Assembly: GCA_965203865.1 (NCBI GenBank)
Contig: OZ241916.1
Coordinates: 2,728,001 to 2,792,000 of the forward strand
Length of the DNA stretch: 64,000 bases
From: G965200765 sp965203865
GTDB taxonomy: Bacteria > Pseudomonadota > Gammaproteobacteria > Arenicellales > JAJDZL01
Reading direction: 5' to 3'
A program made the position numbers and the translations under genes. Position 1 is the stretch's first letter, and each line of letters begins with the position of its first letter. The notes under the pieces are model-generated. The model saw only the letters and a list, made by a program, of their open reading frames with translations. It made no database searches and was not told the origin of the DNA. Shown here in pieces: positions 38,284 through 47,934 of the stretch.

Positions 38284-38913
38284 CTAATTCTCCGCAAAGC
38301 GCGTGTTATTGATTTTCAACTCAAGTATCTGTCCATACTGGGAATCGGAGTTCAAAGTGTCAAGGGCAGCCTGATAAGATGCATTCGCGTCTTCAATCCT
38401 TCCCAGTGCTAACTGTGCATCACCCCTAAGTTCACTATATTGAGAATCGTACCCGTCCGTAGAGCCAACTTCCAGAAGACCAAGTGCTTCTTCAAATGCA
38501 CCTTCGGCAATCATCAAATTCGCCAGGCGAAGCCGAGCACTGTGTACTGTGGACCACTCTGCCCCGCTGTCAATCACCCACTGAAGAGAGTTTTTGCTTT
38601 CTTCAACTTCACCCCGATCATATTGGATTCTGGCCTGTATCAGCATCGCTTTTCCAGCATAGGCAGCTGATGGAAATTCATCCGTCAATTCTTCAATTTT
38701 CGGAACCGCATCATCAAACCTCTCTTCTGATATCGCAAGAATTATGTCTTCATAAAGATTGGAAGCAGATACTTGCTGGGACTCGGTGTATTGATTCCAG
38801 CCGTTGTAGCCAATGATCGTGGCCAAGCCAAGCACTACACCGCCAACAATTGTCCAGCGATTTTCTTGCCACCACTCTTTTAACTGTTCTAGTCGTTCAT
38901 CATCCGGAGTCAT
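38284..38913 (-). CDS. yfgM: YfgM family TPR protein (SecYEG-associated chaperone partner)
   Basis: A short cytoplasmic head (DDERLEQLKEWWQENRW), one membrane helix (TIVGGVVLGLATIIGYNGW) and a periplasmic TPR region (ASNLYEDIILAISEERFDDA onward). Length 209 and position between hisS and bamB match the family; known to contact SecYEG and PpiD. Confidence 0.93.
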   Translation of the reverse strand: MTPDDERLEQLKEWWQENRWTIVGGVVLGLATIIGYNGWNQYTESQQVSASNLYEDIILAISEERFDDAVPKIEELTDEFPSAAYAGKAMLIQARIQYDRGEVEESKNSLQWVIDSGAEWSTVHSARLRLANLMIAEGAFEEALGLLEVGSTDGYDSQYSELRGDAQLALGRIEDANASYQAALDTLNSDSQYGQILELKINNTRFAEN

Positions 38914-38953
38914 GATTCATCCCAATTTTCAAACAGGCAAATTTGTTCAATTT

Positions 38954-40225
38954 TCATTTCAAAGCCTTCCTGACAGCATCTATGATTTTACCGATATCAA
39001 TTGTTTCCTGAGACCGGTTTTCTCTTAAATATTTTAGCGTCACTGTGCCAGACGCAACTTCAGATTCACCGATTATAATTGCGAGTTTGGCATTGGATTG
39101 ATCGGAATGCCTAAGTTGCCTGGACAATTTTCCGCCGCCGCAATTCATAACCACCCGAATCCCGGCACTTCGAAGCTGTTCCGACACGGAAAAAGCAGCT
39201 TTCTCCGCTTCGTCTCCCAGTACAGCGACATAAATATCAGTTGCAGATTCAGGTGCATTGTCTGACTCCAGATTCAGCAACTCAACCAGTCGCTCCACTC
39301 CGCTGGCAAAACCGGCACCGGCAACCTGCTGACCGCCAAGCGATTCAACAAGCTCGTCATACCTGCCCCCCGCGCAAATTGCATTTTGAGCTCCCAACAA
39401 ATCGGTCAGCCACTCAAAAACTGTGCCAGTATAGTAATCCAGTCCGCGAACCAGCCGGGGATTGATTTCAAATTCAACCCCCAACCCGCTCAAGTTTGTG
39501 CAGAGCAGGTCGAAATGCTCCCTGGAATCCTTGCTCAAGTAGTCGGTCATTACCGGCGATGATTGAACGATTTCCTGCATGTCGGGATTTTTGGTGTCCA
39601 GAATACGAAGGGGATTTGTATATAGTCTGCGTTGACTGTCTGCATCCAGGCTGTTTTTACACTTTTCAAAGTACTCAATCAAGTCTGTCCTGTACTTTGC
39701 TCTTGATTCTGGAGTGCCCAGAGTATTAATCTGCAGGTGAGTATTGTTGGCGATCCCCAAAAGCTCCCAAAGTGTCTTTGCAAGCAAAATAATTTCCGTG
39801 TCGACATCGGGGCCGGTCCAACCAAAAGCTTCGACACCAAACTGATGAAACTGTCGGTACCGTCCTTTTTGCGGTCGCTCGTAGCGAAACATTGGCCCCA
39901 TATACCAAAGCCGCATACGCTGATTGTAAAAAAGACTGTGTTCTATTCCCGCACGAACGCAACTTGCAGTCGCCTCCGGCCTCAGTGTCAGGCTTTCACC
40001 GTTGTTGTCCAAGAAAGTGTACATTTCCTTTTCAACAATATCAGTGGTGTCTCCGATTGAACGCTTGAACAATTCAGTTCTTTCAATCAATGGAACCCTG
40101 ATTTCGCGATAGCCGTAGAGCTCGGTAACCTTGCGAATCGCTGATTCAACCATATGCCACCGCTCTACAGTTCCGGGAAGCAGGTCGTTCATTCCGCGAA
40201 CCGACTGAATAACTTTCGTCGACAT
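38954..40225 (-). CDS. hisS: Histidyl-tRNA synthetase
   Basis: Charges tRNA-His. Start MSTKVIQSVRGMNDLLPG at ATG 40225 gives 423 residues (424 in E. coli). Class II motifs: motif 2 RPQKGRYRQFHQFGVEAFG, the HisRS-specific RGLDYYTGTVFEW, and the C-terminal anticodon domain. The ATG overlaps the rlmN stop as TGATG, replacing the rodZ and ispG genes that usually separate them. Confidence 0.96.
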   Translation of the reverse strand: MSTKVIQSVRGMNDLLPGTVERWHMVESAIRKVTELYGYREIRVPLIERTELFKRSIGDTTDIVEKEMYTFLDNNGESLTLRPEATASCVRAGIEHSLFYNQRMRLWYMGPMFRYERPQKGRYRQFHQFGVEAFGWTGPDVDTEIILLAKTLWELLGIANNTHLQINTLGTPESRAKYRTDLIEYFEKCKNSLDADSQRRLYTNPLRILDTKNPDMQEIVQSSPVMTDYLSKDSREHFDLLCTNLSGLGVEFEINPRLVRGLDYYTGTVFEWLTDLLGAQNAICAGGRYDELVESLGGQQVAGAGFASGVERLVELLNLESDNAPESATDIYVAVLGDEAEKAAFSVSEQLRSAGIRVVMNCGGGKLSRQLRHSDQSNAKLAIIIGESEVASGTVTLKYLRENRSQETIDIGKIIDAVRKALK

Positions 40226-41361
40226 CAAACAGTACAGATTGCTTCGTCTTTTTTTAGTTCGTGCGGAACCGAAACTACGCCAAGCCGGGATGACCTTTTG
40301 GTCCGGTCTTTGAACTTGCCTACCAGCTGTCCGCACGCTGCATTTACATCGTCCCCGCGTGTCTTTCGCGTCACTGCAACGATACCTGCTCGCAGCAATA
40401 TCTCCCTGAATTCATCCAGTGCTTTCTGGCTGGGTCGAGAATACCCGAGCCCTTCAACCTCGTTGTATGGAATAAGGTTGACTTTCGCCGGCACAGATGA
40501 CAATAATTTGACCAGTGACTTTGCATGTGCCAAGGAATCGTTGACATCTGCCAGCATAATGTACTCAAACGTTACACGCCAGCGTTTATCGTAAGCTGCA
40601 TATTTTCGACAAGATGCCATCAATACTTCAATGGGATACTTCCTGTTCAATGGAACCAGTTCGTTGCGCAGCGAATTGCTTGGCGCATGTAATGAAACTG
40701 CGAGGCTCACCGGGCAGTCTTCCAGCAACTTTTCAATTCCCGGTACTACGCCAGCAGTGCTCAGTGTTACGCGTCTTCGCGAAAAGCCGTAACTACAGTC
40801 ATCCAGTAACAGATGCAACGCCGGAATTACATTGTCATAGTTCAGCAATGGCTCCCCCATTCCCATCAATACGATATTCGTAATCGGTCGTTCGGCACCA
40901 TCTGCTTGCAGTAGTTTTCTTGCAATCCATACCTGAGAAATAATTTCATGCGTTTCCAGATTTCGGTTGAACCCCTGCCTTCCTGTTGCACAGAAACTGC
41001 AATTCAGAGAACAACCAACTTGAGAAGAAATACACAGGGTTCCGCGAGTTGCCTCTGGAATAAAAACAGTTTCTACACAATTCCCGTCGCCGAGTTCAAT
41101 AAGCCATTTGCGTGTACCGTCATCGGACTGAATATCATTTACCACCTTGGGAAATTCCACAGTTGCTATCTGGCTTAATTGCGCGCGTAAAGATTTGCTC
41201 AGGTCCGTCATGGCATCGAACTGCGTAACGCCGCGTTGATGAATCCACTTCATCGTTTGGACGGCTCGAAACGAAGGCTCGCCCAATTTCGAAAAGAATT
41301 CAATCAGAGCTTCTCGCCCGTACCCCACAAGGTTTACGTTCTTGAAATTTTCCGGCTCCAT
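40225..41361 (-). CDS. rlmN: 23S rRNA/tRNA adenine-C2 methyltransferase
   Basis: Radical SAM enzyme making m2A2503 in 23S rRNA and m2A37 in some tRNAs. The CxxxCxxC cluster motif is CSLNCSFCATGRQGF; the second Cys pair is near the C-terminus (DVNAACGQL for the methylated Cys). 378 residues, family-normal. Starts 9 bp after ndk. Confidence 0.96.
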   Translation of the reverse strand: MEPENFKNVNLVGYGREALIEFFSKLGEPSFRAVQTMKWIHQRGVTQFDAMTDLSKSLRAQLSQIATVEFPKVVNDIQSDDGTRKWLIELGDGNCVETVFIPEATRGTLCISSQVGCSLNCSFCATGRQGFNRNLETHEIISQVWIARKLLQADGAERPITNIVLMGMGEPLLNYDNVIPALHLLLDDCSYGFSRRRVTLSTAGVVPGIEKLLEDCPVSLAVSLHAPSNSLRNELVPLNRKYPIEVLMASCRKYAAYDKRWRVTFEYIMLADVNDSLAHAKSLVKLLSSVPAKVNLIPYNEVEGLGYSRPSQKALDEFREILLRAGIVAVTRKTRGDDVNAACGQLVGKFKDRTKRSSRLGVVSVPHELKKDEAICTV

Positions 41362-41370
41362 CGCAACCTG

Positions 41371-41799
41371 CTAATCGCCAGAAAAAATCTGCTCTTCCGA
41401 AAAGAAAAATGCTATTTCGGTTTTGGCTGTTTCTGGAGCATCAGAACCGTGAACAGAATTTCTTTCAAGGGATTCTGCGAAGTCCGCACGAATGGTTCCC
41501 TTTTCGGCATCTGCCGGATTTGTCGCGCCCATAATTTCCCGGTTGCGGCTGATTGCGTTTTCCCCTTCCAGCACCTGCACAACAACAGGTCCGGTTTGCA
41601 TATATTCAACGAGACTGTTGAAAAAGGGTCTTTCTTTATGCACTGCGTAAAAGCCTTCTGCCTGATCCTGCGACAACCGCAGCATACGGCAGGCCGATAT
41701 TCGAAGTCCGCCTTTTTCAAATCGACTGTTGATTTCGCCGATTAAATTTCGGCGAACTGCATCGGGTTTGATAATTGATAAAGTTCTTTCAATAGCCAT
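41371..41799 (-). CDS. ndk: Nucleoside diphosphate kinase
   Basis: Exchanges the gamma-phosphate among NTPs. Start MAIERTLSIIKPDAV at ATG 41799 (20 in-frame codons upstream rejected) gives 142 residues. The active-site His is in SLERNSVHGSDAPE. Every usual residue is present. Confidence 0.97.
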   Translation of the reverse strand: MAIERTLSIIKPDAVRRNLIGEINSRFEKGGLRISACRMLRLSQDQAEGFYAVHKERPFFNSLVEYMQTGPVVVQVLEGENAISRNREIMGATNPADAEKGTIRADFAESLERNSVHGSDAPETAKTEIAFFFSEEQIFSGD

Positions 41800-41855
41800 T
41801 CTTGCTTGCTCTTTTGAATTGGTTGTATTACAAATTGTTGAATTTTCTATATATT

Positions 41856-43196
41856 TCAAGGTGCAGCTACGCCCAGCAAGCCATCCTGTGCAAGTCCGTC
41901 CAATCGAACATGCATCCAGTCTGGCTCTAGTCTGCCTTCATCAGCAATATAGACAGGCAGATAGTTTGCCATGCGCGCTCTAAAGTGGTTTCCTGTGCTG
42001 GATTTGCTTTCCACCAAAGCAGAAACTTTTTGCCCGACATAGCGATGCAAAACCGTATTTCTCACCAAATGGCCAGCTTCGCGAAGGCGTCGTGCGCGTT
42101 CCGTTTTTATTTCTGGTGGAACTTGTTTTGGAATTCTGGCAGCGGGGGTTCCGTCGCGGTCCGAGTACGGAAACACATGCGGGTACGCAATTTCAAGATC
42201 TTCAATTGCTTTTTCTGTTAAAGCAAAATCATCATCCGATTCCGTTGGAAATCCAGCCATTATGTCTGCCGACAAAACCAGATCAGGCAATGCTTTGCGT
42301 AGCAAATCAACCACCCGATACGCATCTTCATTTGTATAGCGACGCTTCATCCGCTTCAGAATTAGTGGAGCGGCACTTTGCAGTGACAAATGAATATGCG
42401 GACAAATATTTTCACAATCGACCATGGCATGAACCAGTTCCTTGCTGATATGAGCAGGGTCAATTGAACTCAGTCTGAACCGGCAGCCTTTATATCTTTC
42501 CGCCAGTTCGCGAACCAGCTCTGCCAAATCAACTTTCATCTTTTGAGATCCGGAAAAATCAAAGCCGTACGAGCCCAAATCAATACCGCATAGCACAATT
42601 TCCTGCGTACCGTTGTCAATGAAACGGGCGACTTGATTGAAGATCGTCGTCGGCAAAATCGAACGGCTTTTTCCGCGAGCCTTATGAATAATGCAAAAAG
42701 TGCAGCCATTGTCGCATCCTTGCTGGATTTGTACAAAAGCACGATTGCGAGAACCAAACTGCGGTATTGCTTCAACTGGCAGCTGGTTCCGCCCAGAAAT
42801 TACACTTTGAAAAACGCCTCTGTCAAAATTACTGGCAACCAGTTCGGGAATCTGAAGCTTTTTCGAGCCGGGCACCACCAAGTCAACACCTGAAATATCC
42901 GCACAGCGGTCGGGCTCCATTTCTGCATAGCAACCGGTTACGATAATTGAGGCATCCGGATTATTGCGAATGGCCTTTCGTATCGCTTGTCTTGACTGCC
43001 GAGCTGCTTCCTTGGTAACAGTGCAGGTATTGATTATGCAGACATTCCCGGAAATATTTGAATCCTGGCGTTGAATCTGATGCCGGATGTACTCGGATTC
43101 AAACAGATTCACCTTGCATCCAAGCGTTTCGACGAACAGGTCTCCCTGTTCTGCATTCGCGTTGGAATTTACTGAGGTTTGGCAATCGGAATTCAT
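41856..43196 (-). CDS. mtaB: tRNA t6A37 methylthiotransferase
   Basis: Radical SAM methylthiotransferase: UPF0004 domain (ETLGCKVNLFESEYI, three Cys for a second cluster), radical SAM CDNGCTFCIIHKARGKSRS, then a TRAM-like domain (GQKVSALVES). It adds methylthio to t6A37 of ANN-decoding tRNAs; CKVN fits MtaB rather than MiaB. Start ATG 43196 (MNSDCQTS), 61 bp after iscA; alternative starts are further upstream. Confidence 0.9.
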   Translation of the reverse strand: MNSDCQTSVNSNANAEQGDLFVETLGCKVNLFESEYIRHQIQRQDSNISGNVCIINTCTVTKEAARQSRQAIRKAIRNNPDASIIVTGCYAEMEPDRCADISGVDLVVPGSKKLQIPELVASNFDRGVFQSVISGRNQLPVEAIPQFGSRNRAFVQIQQGCDNGCTFCIIHKARGKSRSILPTTIFNQVARFIDNGTQEIVLCGIDLGSYGFDFSGSQKMKVDLAELVRELAERYKGCRFRLSSIDPAHISKELVHAMVDCENICPHIHLSLQSAAPLILKRMKRRYTNEDAYRVVDLLRKALPDLVLSADIMAGFPTESDDDFALTEKAIEDLEIAYPHVFPYSDRDGTPAARIPKQVPPEIKTERARRLREAGHLVRNTVLHRYVGQKVSALVESKSSTGNHFRARMANYLPVYIADEGRLEPDWMHVRLDGLAQDGLLGVAAP

Positions 43197-43257
43197 GAGT
43201 ACAAATTTTGAACCGAAGATCAATTCACCTGATGAGCTTCGGCAACGAGTTGTGAAA

Positions 43258-43575
43258 CTAGTCGACGGTAAAGCTTTCGCCGCAACCGCACTCCGCGCTA
43301 ACATTCGGGTTTTGAAATACGAACGATTCGCCCAGCTCTTGCTTCTGAAAATGAATCGTGGTTCCTTCCACGAACTTCAGGCTCTTATCGTCAACGATTA
43401 CATCAACTCCCTTACTTTTGAAGATATGGTCATCAGAATTCACTTTATCCGCAATATCGACCACGTAGGCAAATCCGGAGCAGCCGGTCTTTCTTACGCC
43501 AAAGCGCAATCCCACTCCCTCGGACATAAAACTTTTCACGCGTTCAGCAGCAGGTTCTGTAAGTTGAATTGACAT
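43258..43575 (-). CDS. iscA: Iron-sulfur cluster assembly A-type protein IscA
   Basis: 105 residues with the three cluster Cys: GCSGFAY and CGCGESF. The end PNVSAECGCGESFTVD matches IscA more closely than ErpA or SufA. It is the first gene in the ndk-der direction, and a possible local Fe-S source for the two radical SAM enzymes downstream. No iscS or iscU is in the window. Confidence 0.9.
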   Translation of the reverse strand: MSIQLTEPAAERVKSFMSEGVGLRFGVRKTGCSGFAYVVDIADKVNSDDHIFKSKGVDVIVDDKSLKFVEGTTIHFQKQELGESFVFQNPNVSAECGCGESFTVD

Positions 43576-43779
43576 TATTATTACGGGTATAGCTTGGTTA
43601 CAAATCTATATGAGTTTCAAAAGTTCATTTTTCAAGTTAAAAACGCAATTGTAATTTACCAACCATGCCTGAATCAAATTTTCTGTGCCATTCCTTTTGT
43701 TCAATTCAGCATCATCTTCCGTACAACTCGTGTTCCCGCTTGGAATGCAAAGCAAGTAATTGGCATTCCATAAATCTTG

Positions 43780-44631
43780 TTATTCTGCGGCAAACGCTAC
43801 TACATGCTGGGTTTGCATTCCCAAGCTGTCGATACTCAACCGCATAACATTCCCGTGTTTCAAAAATACTTGCGGCTTTAAGCCCATCCCGACACCAGAC
43901 GGAGTTCCCGTAAGAATCAAGTCGCCCGGCATCAAGCGCATGTAGTGACTGACATAGCTTACCAAATGCGCAACCCCGAAAATCATGTCGCTGGTGGATC
44001 CGTTCTGATATCGATTGCCATCAACTTCCAGCCACAAACCCAGGTTCTGCGGGTCCGGAACCTCATCAATTGTTACCAAATAAGGCCCAAGCGGGCAAAA
44101 AGTATCTGCGCTTTTGCCTTTAACCCACTGTCCTGTACCTTCAATTTGAAAAGCGCGTTCAGACACATCGTTTGCTACGCAAAATCCCGCAACATAGCTC
44201 AACGCATCGGATTCGGAAACATAGCTTGCCTCAGAACCAATAACAATTCCCAGCTCTACTTCCCAATCGGCTTTTGTACTGCGGTATGGAAGCATCACAT
44301 CGTCGTTTGGGCCGACAATGGAAGTTGTCGACTTCATAAACAGAATAGGTTCTGAGGGAATTTCCAATCCTGATTCTTCCGCATGCTTTCTGTAGTTCAA
44401 ACCAATGCCCACAAGTTTTCCAACACCAGTAACAGGAGATCCCAGTCGTACTGGTTCAGTAATCAACGGCAGCGAGTCAATATCAATGCTTGCCAGTTTT
44501 TCAATTTGAGCGGGAGAGATGGACGATGGGTCAATATCTTCAACATGCGAAGACAAATCGCGAATCTTGTCATTCATATCCAGAATGCCTGGCTTTTCAG
44601 CGCCTTTGCTTCCGTATCGTAATAGTTTCAT
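43780..44631 (-). CDS. Fumarylacetoacetate hydrolase family protein
   Basis: 283 residues with the FAH fold: GIGLNYRKHAEESG, ILFMKSTTSI, WEVELGIVIG (metal Glu), CVANDVSERAFQ (metal Asp), GKSADTFCPLGPYLVT and LTGTPSGVG. Members cleave or hydrate 1,3-dicarbonyl-type substrates (ureidoglycolate, 2-hydroxyhepta-diene-dioate, acylpyruvates), and the exact substrate cannot be read from sequence. It is 61 bp after the TauE gene in the same direction. Confidence 0.88.
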   Translation of the reverse strand: MKLLRYGSKGAEKPGILDMNDKIRDLSSHVEDIDPSSISPAQIEKLASIDIDSLPLITEPVRLGSPVTGVGKLVGIGLNYRKHAEESGLEIPSEPILFMKSTTSIVGPNDDVMLPYRSTKADWEVELGIVIGSEASYVSESDALSYVAGFCVANDVSERAFQIEGTGQWVKGKSADTFCPLGPYLVTIDEVPDPQNLGLWLEVDGNRYQNGSTSDMIFGVAHLVSYVSHYMRLMPGDLILTGTPSGVGMGLKPQVFLKHGNVMRLSIDSLGMQTQHVVAFAAE

Positions 44632-44692
44632 TCTTTGTCTCTTAAATTCAGTTCTACAGTGATTTTCAGTCGTGGAAACGATCTACCGGGAT

Positions 44693-45460
44693 TCAGGCTT
44701 GAATCTCCATGAAAAATTGCACAAAAAGTATGATGCCCAGCAACAACAGAACAATCTCTATAATTTTACGATAGAATTCCGCTGGAATGCTATCTCCAAT
44801 TCTCTGTACCCAAATTAACATCCCGCCTGCTATAACTGCAAGCGGCAGTGTCATCCCTATTAGATATGGACTAATAATTCCCTCGCTTGAAAAAACTCCC
44901 ACCTGAGCCACTTTTCCAGATAGAAATGTCATATTGAATACTTGAACCATCAAGGTACGGTGCCAACCCAGCTCCAGCGAATAAATTATGAGTATCGGCA
45001 CCATCACATTGGTTGTTCCCGCCGATAATCCTGCAACAATACCGAAACTGAACTTGGACAACACCGGGGATTTTGTCAACCCTCCCAGGTCTATCCCTTT
45101 AACTCGCTTTACGCCCAGGTAAAGAAATACCAGCAACGCAAGCAGAAGCTTGAAAACGGCAGGATCATTCAATATCAGGATATACGAACCCGCGATTCCA
45201 CCGACCAATGCCCAGAATGCAAGCGGCCAAAACTTTCCAATGCTTTCACTCCAATTGCCCCCGACCGATATGCTAATTACATTAATCACAATGGTGGGCA
45301 GCAGCGTAATCAGTATTGCAGTCCGTACATCAACAAATATTGATAGAAGCGGCGTGGCAACAAGAGGAAACCCCAGTCCCAAAGTACCGTGTACTATACT
45401 GGCAAGGACAATTACCGCAGCATAGAGGAAATACTCAAAAAGTGAAATTTCGAAAATCAA
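44693..45460 (-). CDS. TauE/SafE family sulfite or organic-acid exporter
   Basis: 255 residues with about eight hydrophobic segments and the family repeats (HGTLGLGFPLVATPLL near the start, GLSAGTTNVMVPILIIY in the second half). Transports sulfite, sulfoacetate or similar anions across the inner membrane in known members. It begins 3 bp after the molybdenum hydroxylase gene, so the two are co-translated. Confidence 0.88.
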   Translation of the reverse strand: MIFEISLFEYFLYAAVIVLASIVHGTLGLGFPLVATPLLSIFVDVRTAILITLLPTIVINVISISVGGNWSESIGKFWPLAFWALVGGIAGSYILILNDPAVFKLLLALLVFLYLGVKRVKGIDLGGLTKSPVLSKFSFGIVAGLSAGTTNVMVPILIIYSLELGWHRTLMVQVFNMTFLSGKVAQVGVFSSEGIISPYLIGMTLPLAVIAGGMLIWVQRIGDSIPAEFYRKIIEIVLLLLGIILFVQFFMEIQA

Positions 45461-45463
45461 GTT

Positions 45464-47788
45464 TCAGCCTCGCTTTTTCATTCGGGCATGATGAATTGCT
45501 TTCCACACGCGCTCCGACGTAGCTGGCATTTGGATTTCCACTTCTCCGAAATGCTTCAATGCATTGTGAATGGCATTCATGATTGCAGACGGGGCACCCG
45601 TAATTCCAATTTCACCAATGCCTTTTACCCCTAGTGGATTTTCATCGCTTGGAACTGCGTTCCAGTGGCATTCAATTTGAGGAACATCATCAGCTTTGGG
45701 GATTGCATAGTCCATAAAACTTGCGGTAACAAGCTGGCCGGAAGACGGGTCGTACTCCGCTTTCTCCAGTAATGCGTGGCCGATTCCGTTCACAATGCCG
45801 CCATGAATCTGTCCTTCTGCAACCTGCGGATTTACCAATACCCCGGGGTCGCTCACCGAGACAATACGATCTATACGCACTGTGCCAGTTTCAGGATCAA
45901 CTTCAACTTCACACGATTGGGCACCGCTAACATACACATGGTCGCTCGCACAGTACTCGTGCTCTGCCGACAGGCTGTTGCCTTTCGTTTCCATACTTGC
46001 GGAAACGTCAAAAAGACCCATGCACCGATCTGTTCCAGCGACCCGGAAAATGCCGCCGCCATACTCAATGTCCCCGGCCCGTACTTCCAGGTGATCTGCC
46101 ACAACTTCCTTGGCCTGTTCAATCACTTTTTCAACACAATGAACAATCGCAGCTCCCGCAATTCTCAGTGATCTGGAGGCATGAGTACCCGATCCGGTTT
46201 TCACGAGATCCGTATCACCGTCAATAAACTTTACCTTGTTCAAATCAATTTGAAGTTGGCTAGCCAGCACTTGAGCAAATACTGTTTCGTGACTGGTGCC
46301 AATAGATTTCGTGCCCACGCGAACTTCAACACTCTCGTTCAATACCCGCACTTCGGCATATTCATTTGGAGCCCCACCTGTACTATCCAAAAAGACCGAA
46401 TAACCAATGCCCCTGCACTGACCCGACTGGTGCGAAATGCGACATCGTTCCCGATAGGCATCCAAATCAAAGTCATCAATAATTTTCTCCCAGCCACGCT
46501 CATAGTTGCCTGATACGTACTTCGCACCGGTTGGCGCTGTCCACGGCAAGTCTGTCAATCGAATCATATTCCAGCTTCGCAACTCGGTAGCAGAGACTTT
46601 CAACTGTGCTGCAGCACAGTCCATGGCTCGCTCAACCGCGTACGAGGATTCTGCTCGCCCCACTCCGCGAAAGGCCGCTATTTGCGCTGTGTTGGTAAAT
46701 GCTCCCTTGAGTTCGTAGTGCGAGAGCGGAATTTTATATATTCCGCATTGCACCAGGGCCATGTACGTCGCATGCAGCCAAACGGACCGGGGGGCCAAAT
46801 AGGCACCCAATCGCCAATGACTTGACAGACGTATTGCTGTTATTTTGCAGTTCTCATCAAAGGAAAGAGTAATTCGCATACTGTGGTCGCGCGATTGCGT
46901 GTCAGTTGCAAAACTTTCCCATCGCTCCGCAGTCCATTTCACGGGTTGTCCAGTTTGCTGTGCTGCATAGCCTAGCACTGCCATTTCCGGGTAAATCCAT
47001 GTACGCGCCCCGAAACCGCCCCCAGTATCCGGTATGACTATTCTCACACGTTCCTTGTCAACATTTAAAACTTCTGCAACGCCCGCCTGCATCCAATGAG
47101 GGGATTGCCCCCCGGTGTAGACAACGAATCGATCTTCCTGGGCATTGAATTCAGCCACAACAGTTCTCGGTTCCATGAAGGCCACGACATGACGCGGATA
47201 TTCAGCATCCACTGAAACTACCGTCTTGGCTACTTGAAATGCTGCATCAACACCGTCGCGATCGCCGCTTTCATAGTCAACGCATATATTGCTGGATAGC
47301 TCATCCCAGACCAGGGCAGAATCTGCATGAAGGGCATCCTGAAATTCCATGACCGGTTCCAGCACTTCATAATCAACTTGAACCGCCTCCACCGCATCTC
47401 TCGCCTGATCTTCTTTATCAGCAACAACAATAGCAACCGGCTCGCCAACAAAACGTACTTTTTTTCTCGCCAATGGCCATCTGCGCGGGTCGGGAAGCAA
47501 ACTTCCATCGCGATTGCGGAGTGCAAATTCTCCAACAGTATTCAGTGTGTTAATCGGTTGCAGTCCGGCTTTTGCAAGTGCCTCGCCATGAAAAATCGCA
47601 CGAACACCAGGAAATCCAAGTGCATTCGTCAAATTGATTGATTTGATTCGGGCATGCGGGTAAGGACTTCGGAGAAATACTGCATGCAACTGTTTGTCAA
47701 AACGCAGGTCAGCCGTATAATGCCCTTCTCCTGATAGAAACCGCTTGTCTTCAAAGCGGAGAACCGATTTTCCGATATAGTCAGTCAA
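45464..47788 (-). CDS. Molybdenum hydroxylase large subunit (CoxL/XdhB-like), orphan
   Basis: About 774 residues. It has the aldehyde oxidase/xanthine dehydrogenase a/b hammerhead (YIGKSVLRFEDKRFLSGEGHY) and Mo-cofactor domains (GGGFGARTWIYPEMAVLGYAA, GSGTHASRSLRIAG, GIGEIGITGAPSAIMNAI). The active loop AAFRGVGRAESSYAVE is not the Cys loop (AYxCSFR) of true CO dehydrogenase, so CO oxidation is unlikely. FAD and iron-sulfur subunits are absent. Start TTG 47788 (GAGGG 5 nt upstream) or TTG 47800, which overlaps the small upstream gene as TTGA; the longer frame to 48010 runs through two real genes. Confidence 0.85.
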   Translation of the reverse strand: MTDYIGKSVLRFEDKRFLSGEGHYTADLRFDKQLHAVFLRSPYPHARIKSINLTNALGFPGVRAIFHGEALAKAGLQPINTLNTVGEFALRNRDGSLLPDPRRWPLARKKVRFVGEPVAIVVADKEDQARDAVEAVQVDYEVLEPVMEFQDALHADSALVWDELSSNICVDYESGDRDGVDAAFQVAKTVVSVDAEYPRHVVAFMEPRTVVAEFNAQEDRFVVYTGGQSPHWMQAGVAEVLNVDKERVRIVIPDTGGGFGARTWIYPEMAVLGYAAQQTGQPVKWTAERWESFATDTQSRDHSMRITLSFDENCKITAIRLSSHWRLGAYLAPRSVWLHATYMALVQCGIYKIPLSHYELKGAFTNTAQIAAFRGVGRAESSYAVERAMDCAAAQLKVSATELRSWNMIRLTDLPWTAPTGAKYVSGNYERGWEKIIDDFDLDAYRERCRISHQSGQCRGIGYSVFLDSTGGAPNEYAEVRVLNESVEVRVGTKSIGTSHETVFAQVLASQLQIDLNKVKFIDGDTDLVKTGSGTHASRSLRIAGAAIVHCVEKVIEQAKEVVADHLEVRAGDIEYGGGIFRVAGTDRCMGLFDVSASMETKGNSLSAEHEYCASDHVYVSGAQSCEVEVDPETGTVRIDRIVSVSDPGVLVNPQVAEGQIHGGIVNGIGHALLEKAEYDPSSGQLVTASFMDYAIPKADDVPQIECHWNAVPSDENPLGVKGIGEIGITGAPSAIMNAIHNALKHFGEVEIQMPATSERVWKAIHHARMKKRG

Positions 47789-47796
47789 TGAAACCC

Positions 47797-47934
47797 TCAA
47801 TATCTCCTGTCCATGATTATTGAATCCATGCGGCTTGCCAGTACGGCCAATAGCACAGCAGCAGGGATCGCCATGATGATCGCGGCTGTCAGCAGCAAGA
47901 CAACCGCTTCGGTTGTCTTGGTCAGAATCTTCAT
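47797..47934 (-). CDS. Small single-span membrane protein
   Basis: 45 residues, too short for most gene finders. A basic N-terminus (MKILTKTTE) is followed by a hydrophobic helix (VVLLLTAAIIMAIPAAVLLA) and a charged tail. The ATG overlaps the stop of the preceding gene as ATGA, and its stop abuts the start of the molybdenum hydroxylase gene, so it is embedded in the operon. Function unknown. Confidence 0.6.
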   Translation of the reverse strand: MKILTKTTEAVVLLLTAAIIMAIPAAVLLAVLASRMDSIIMDRRY

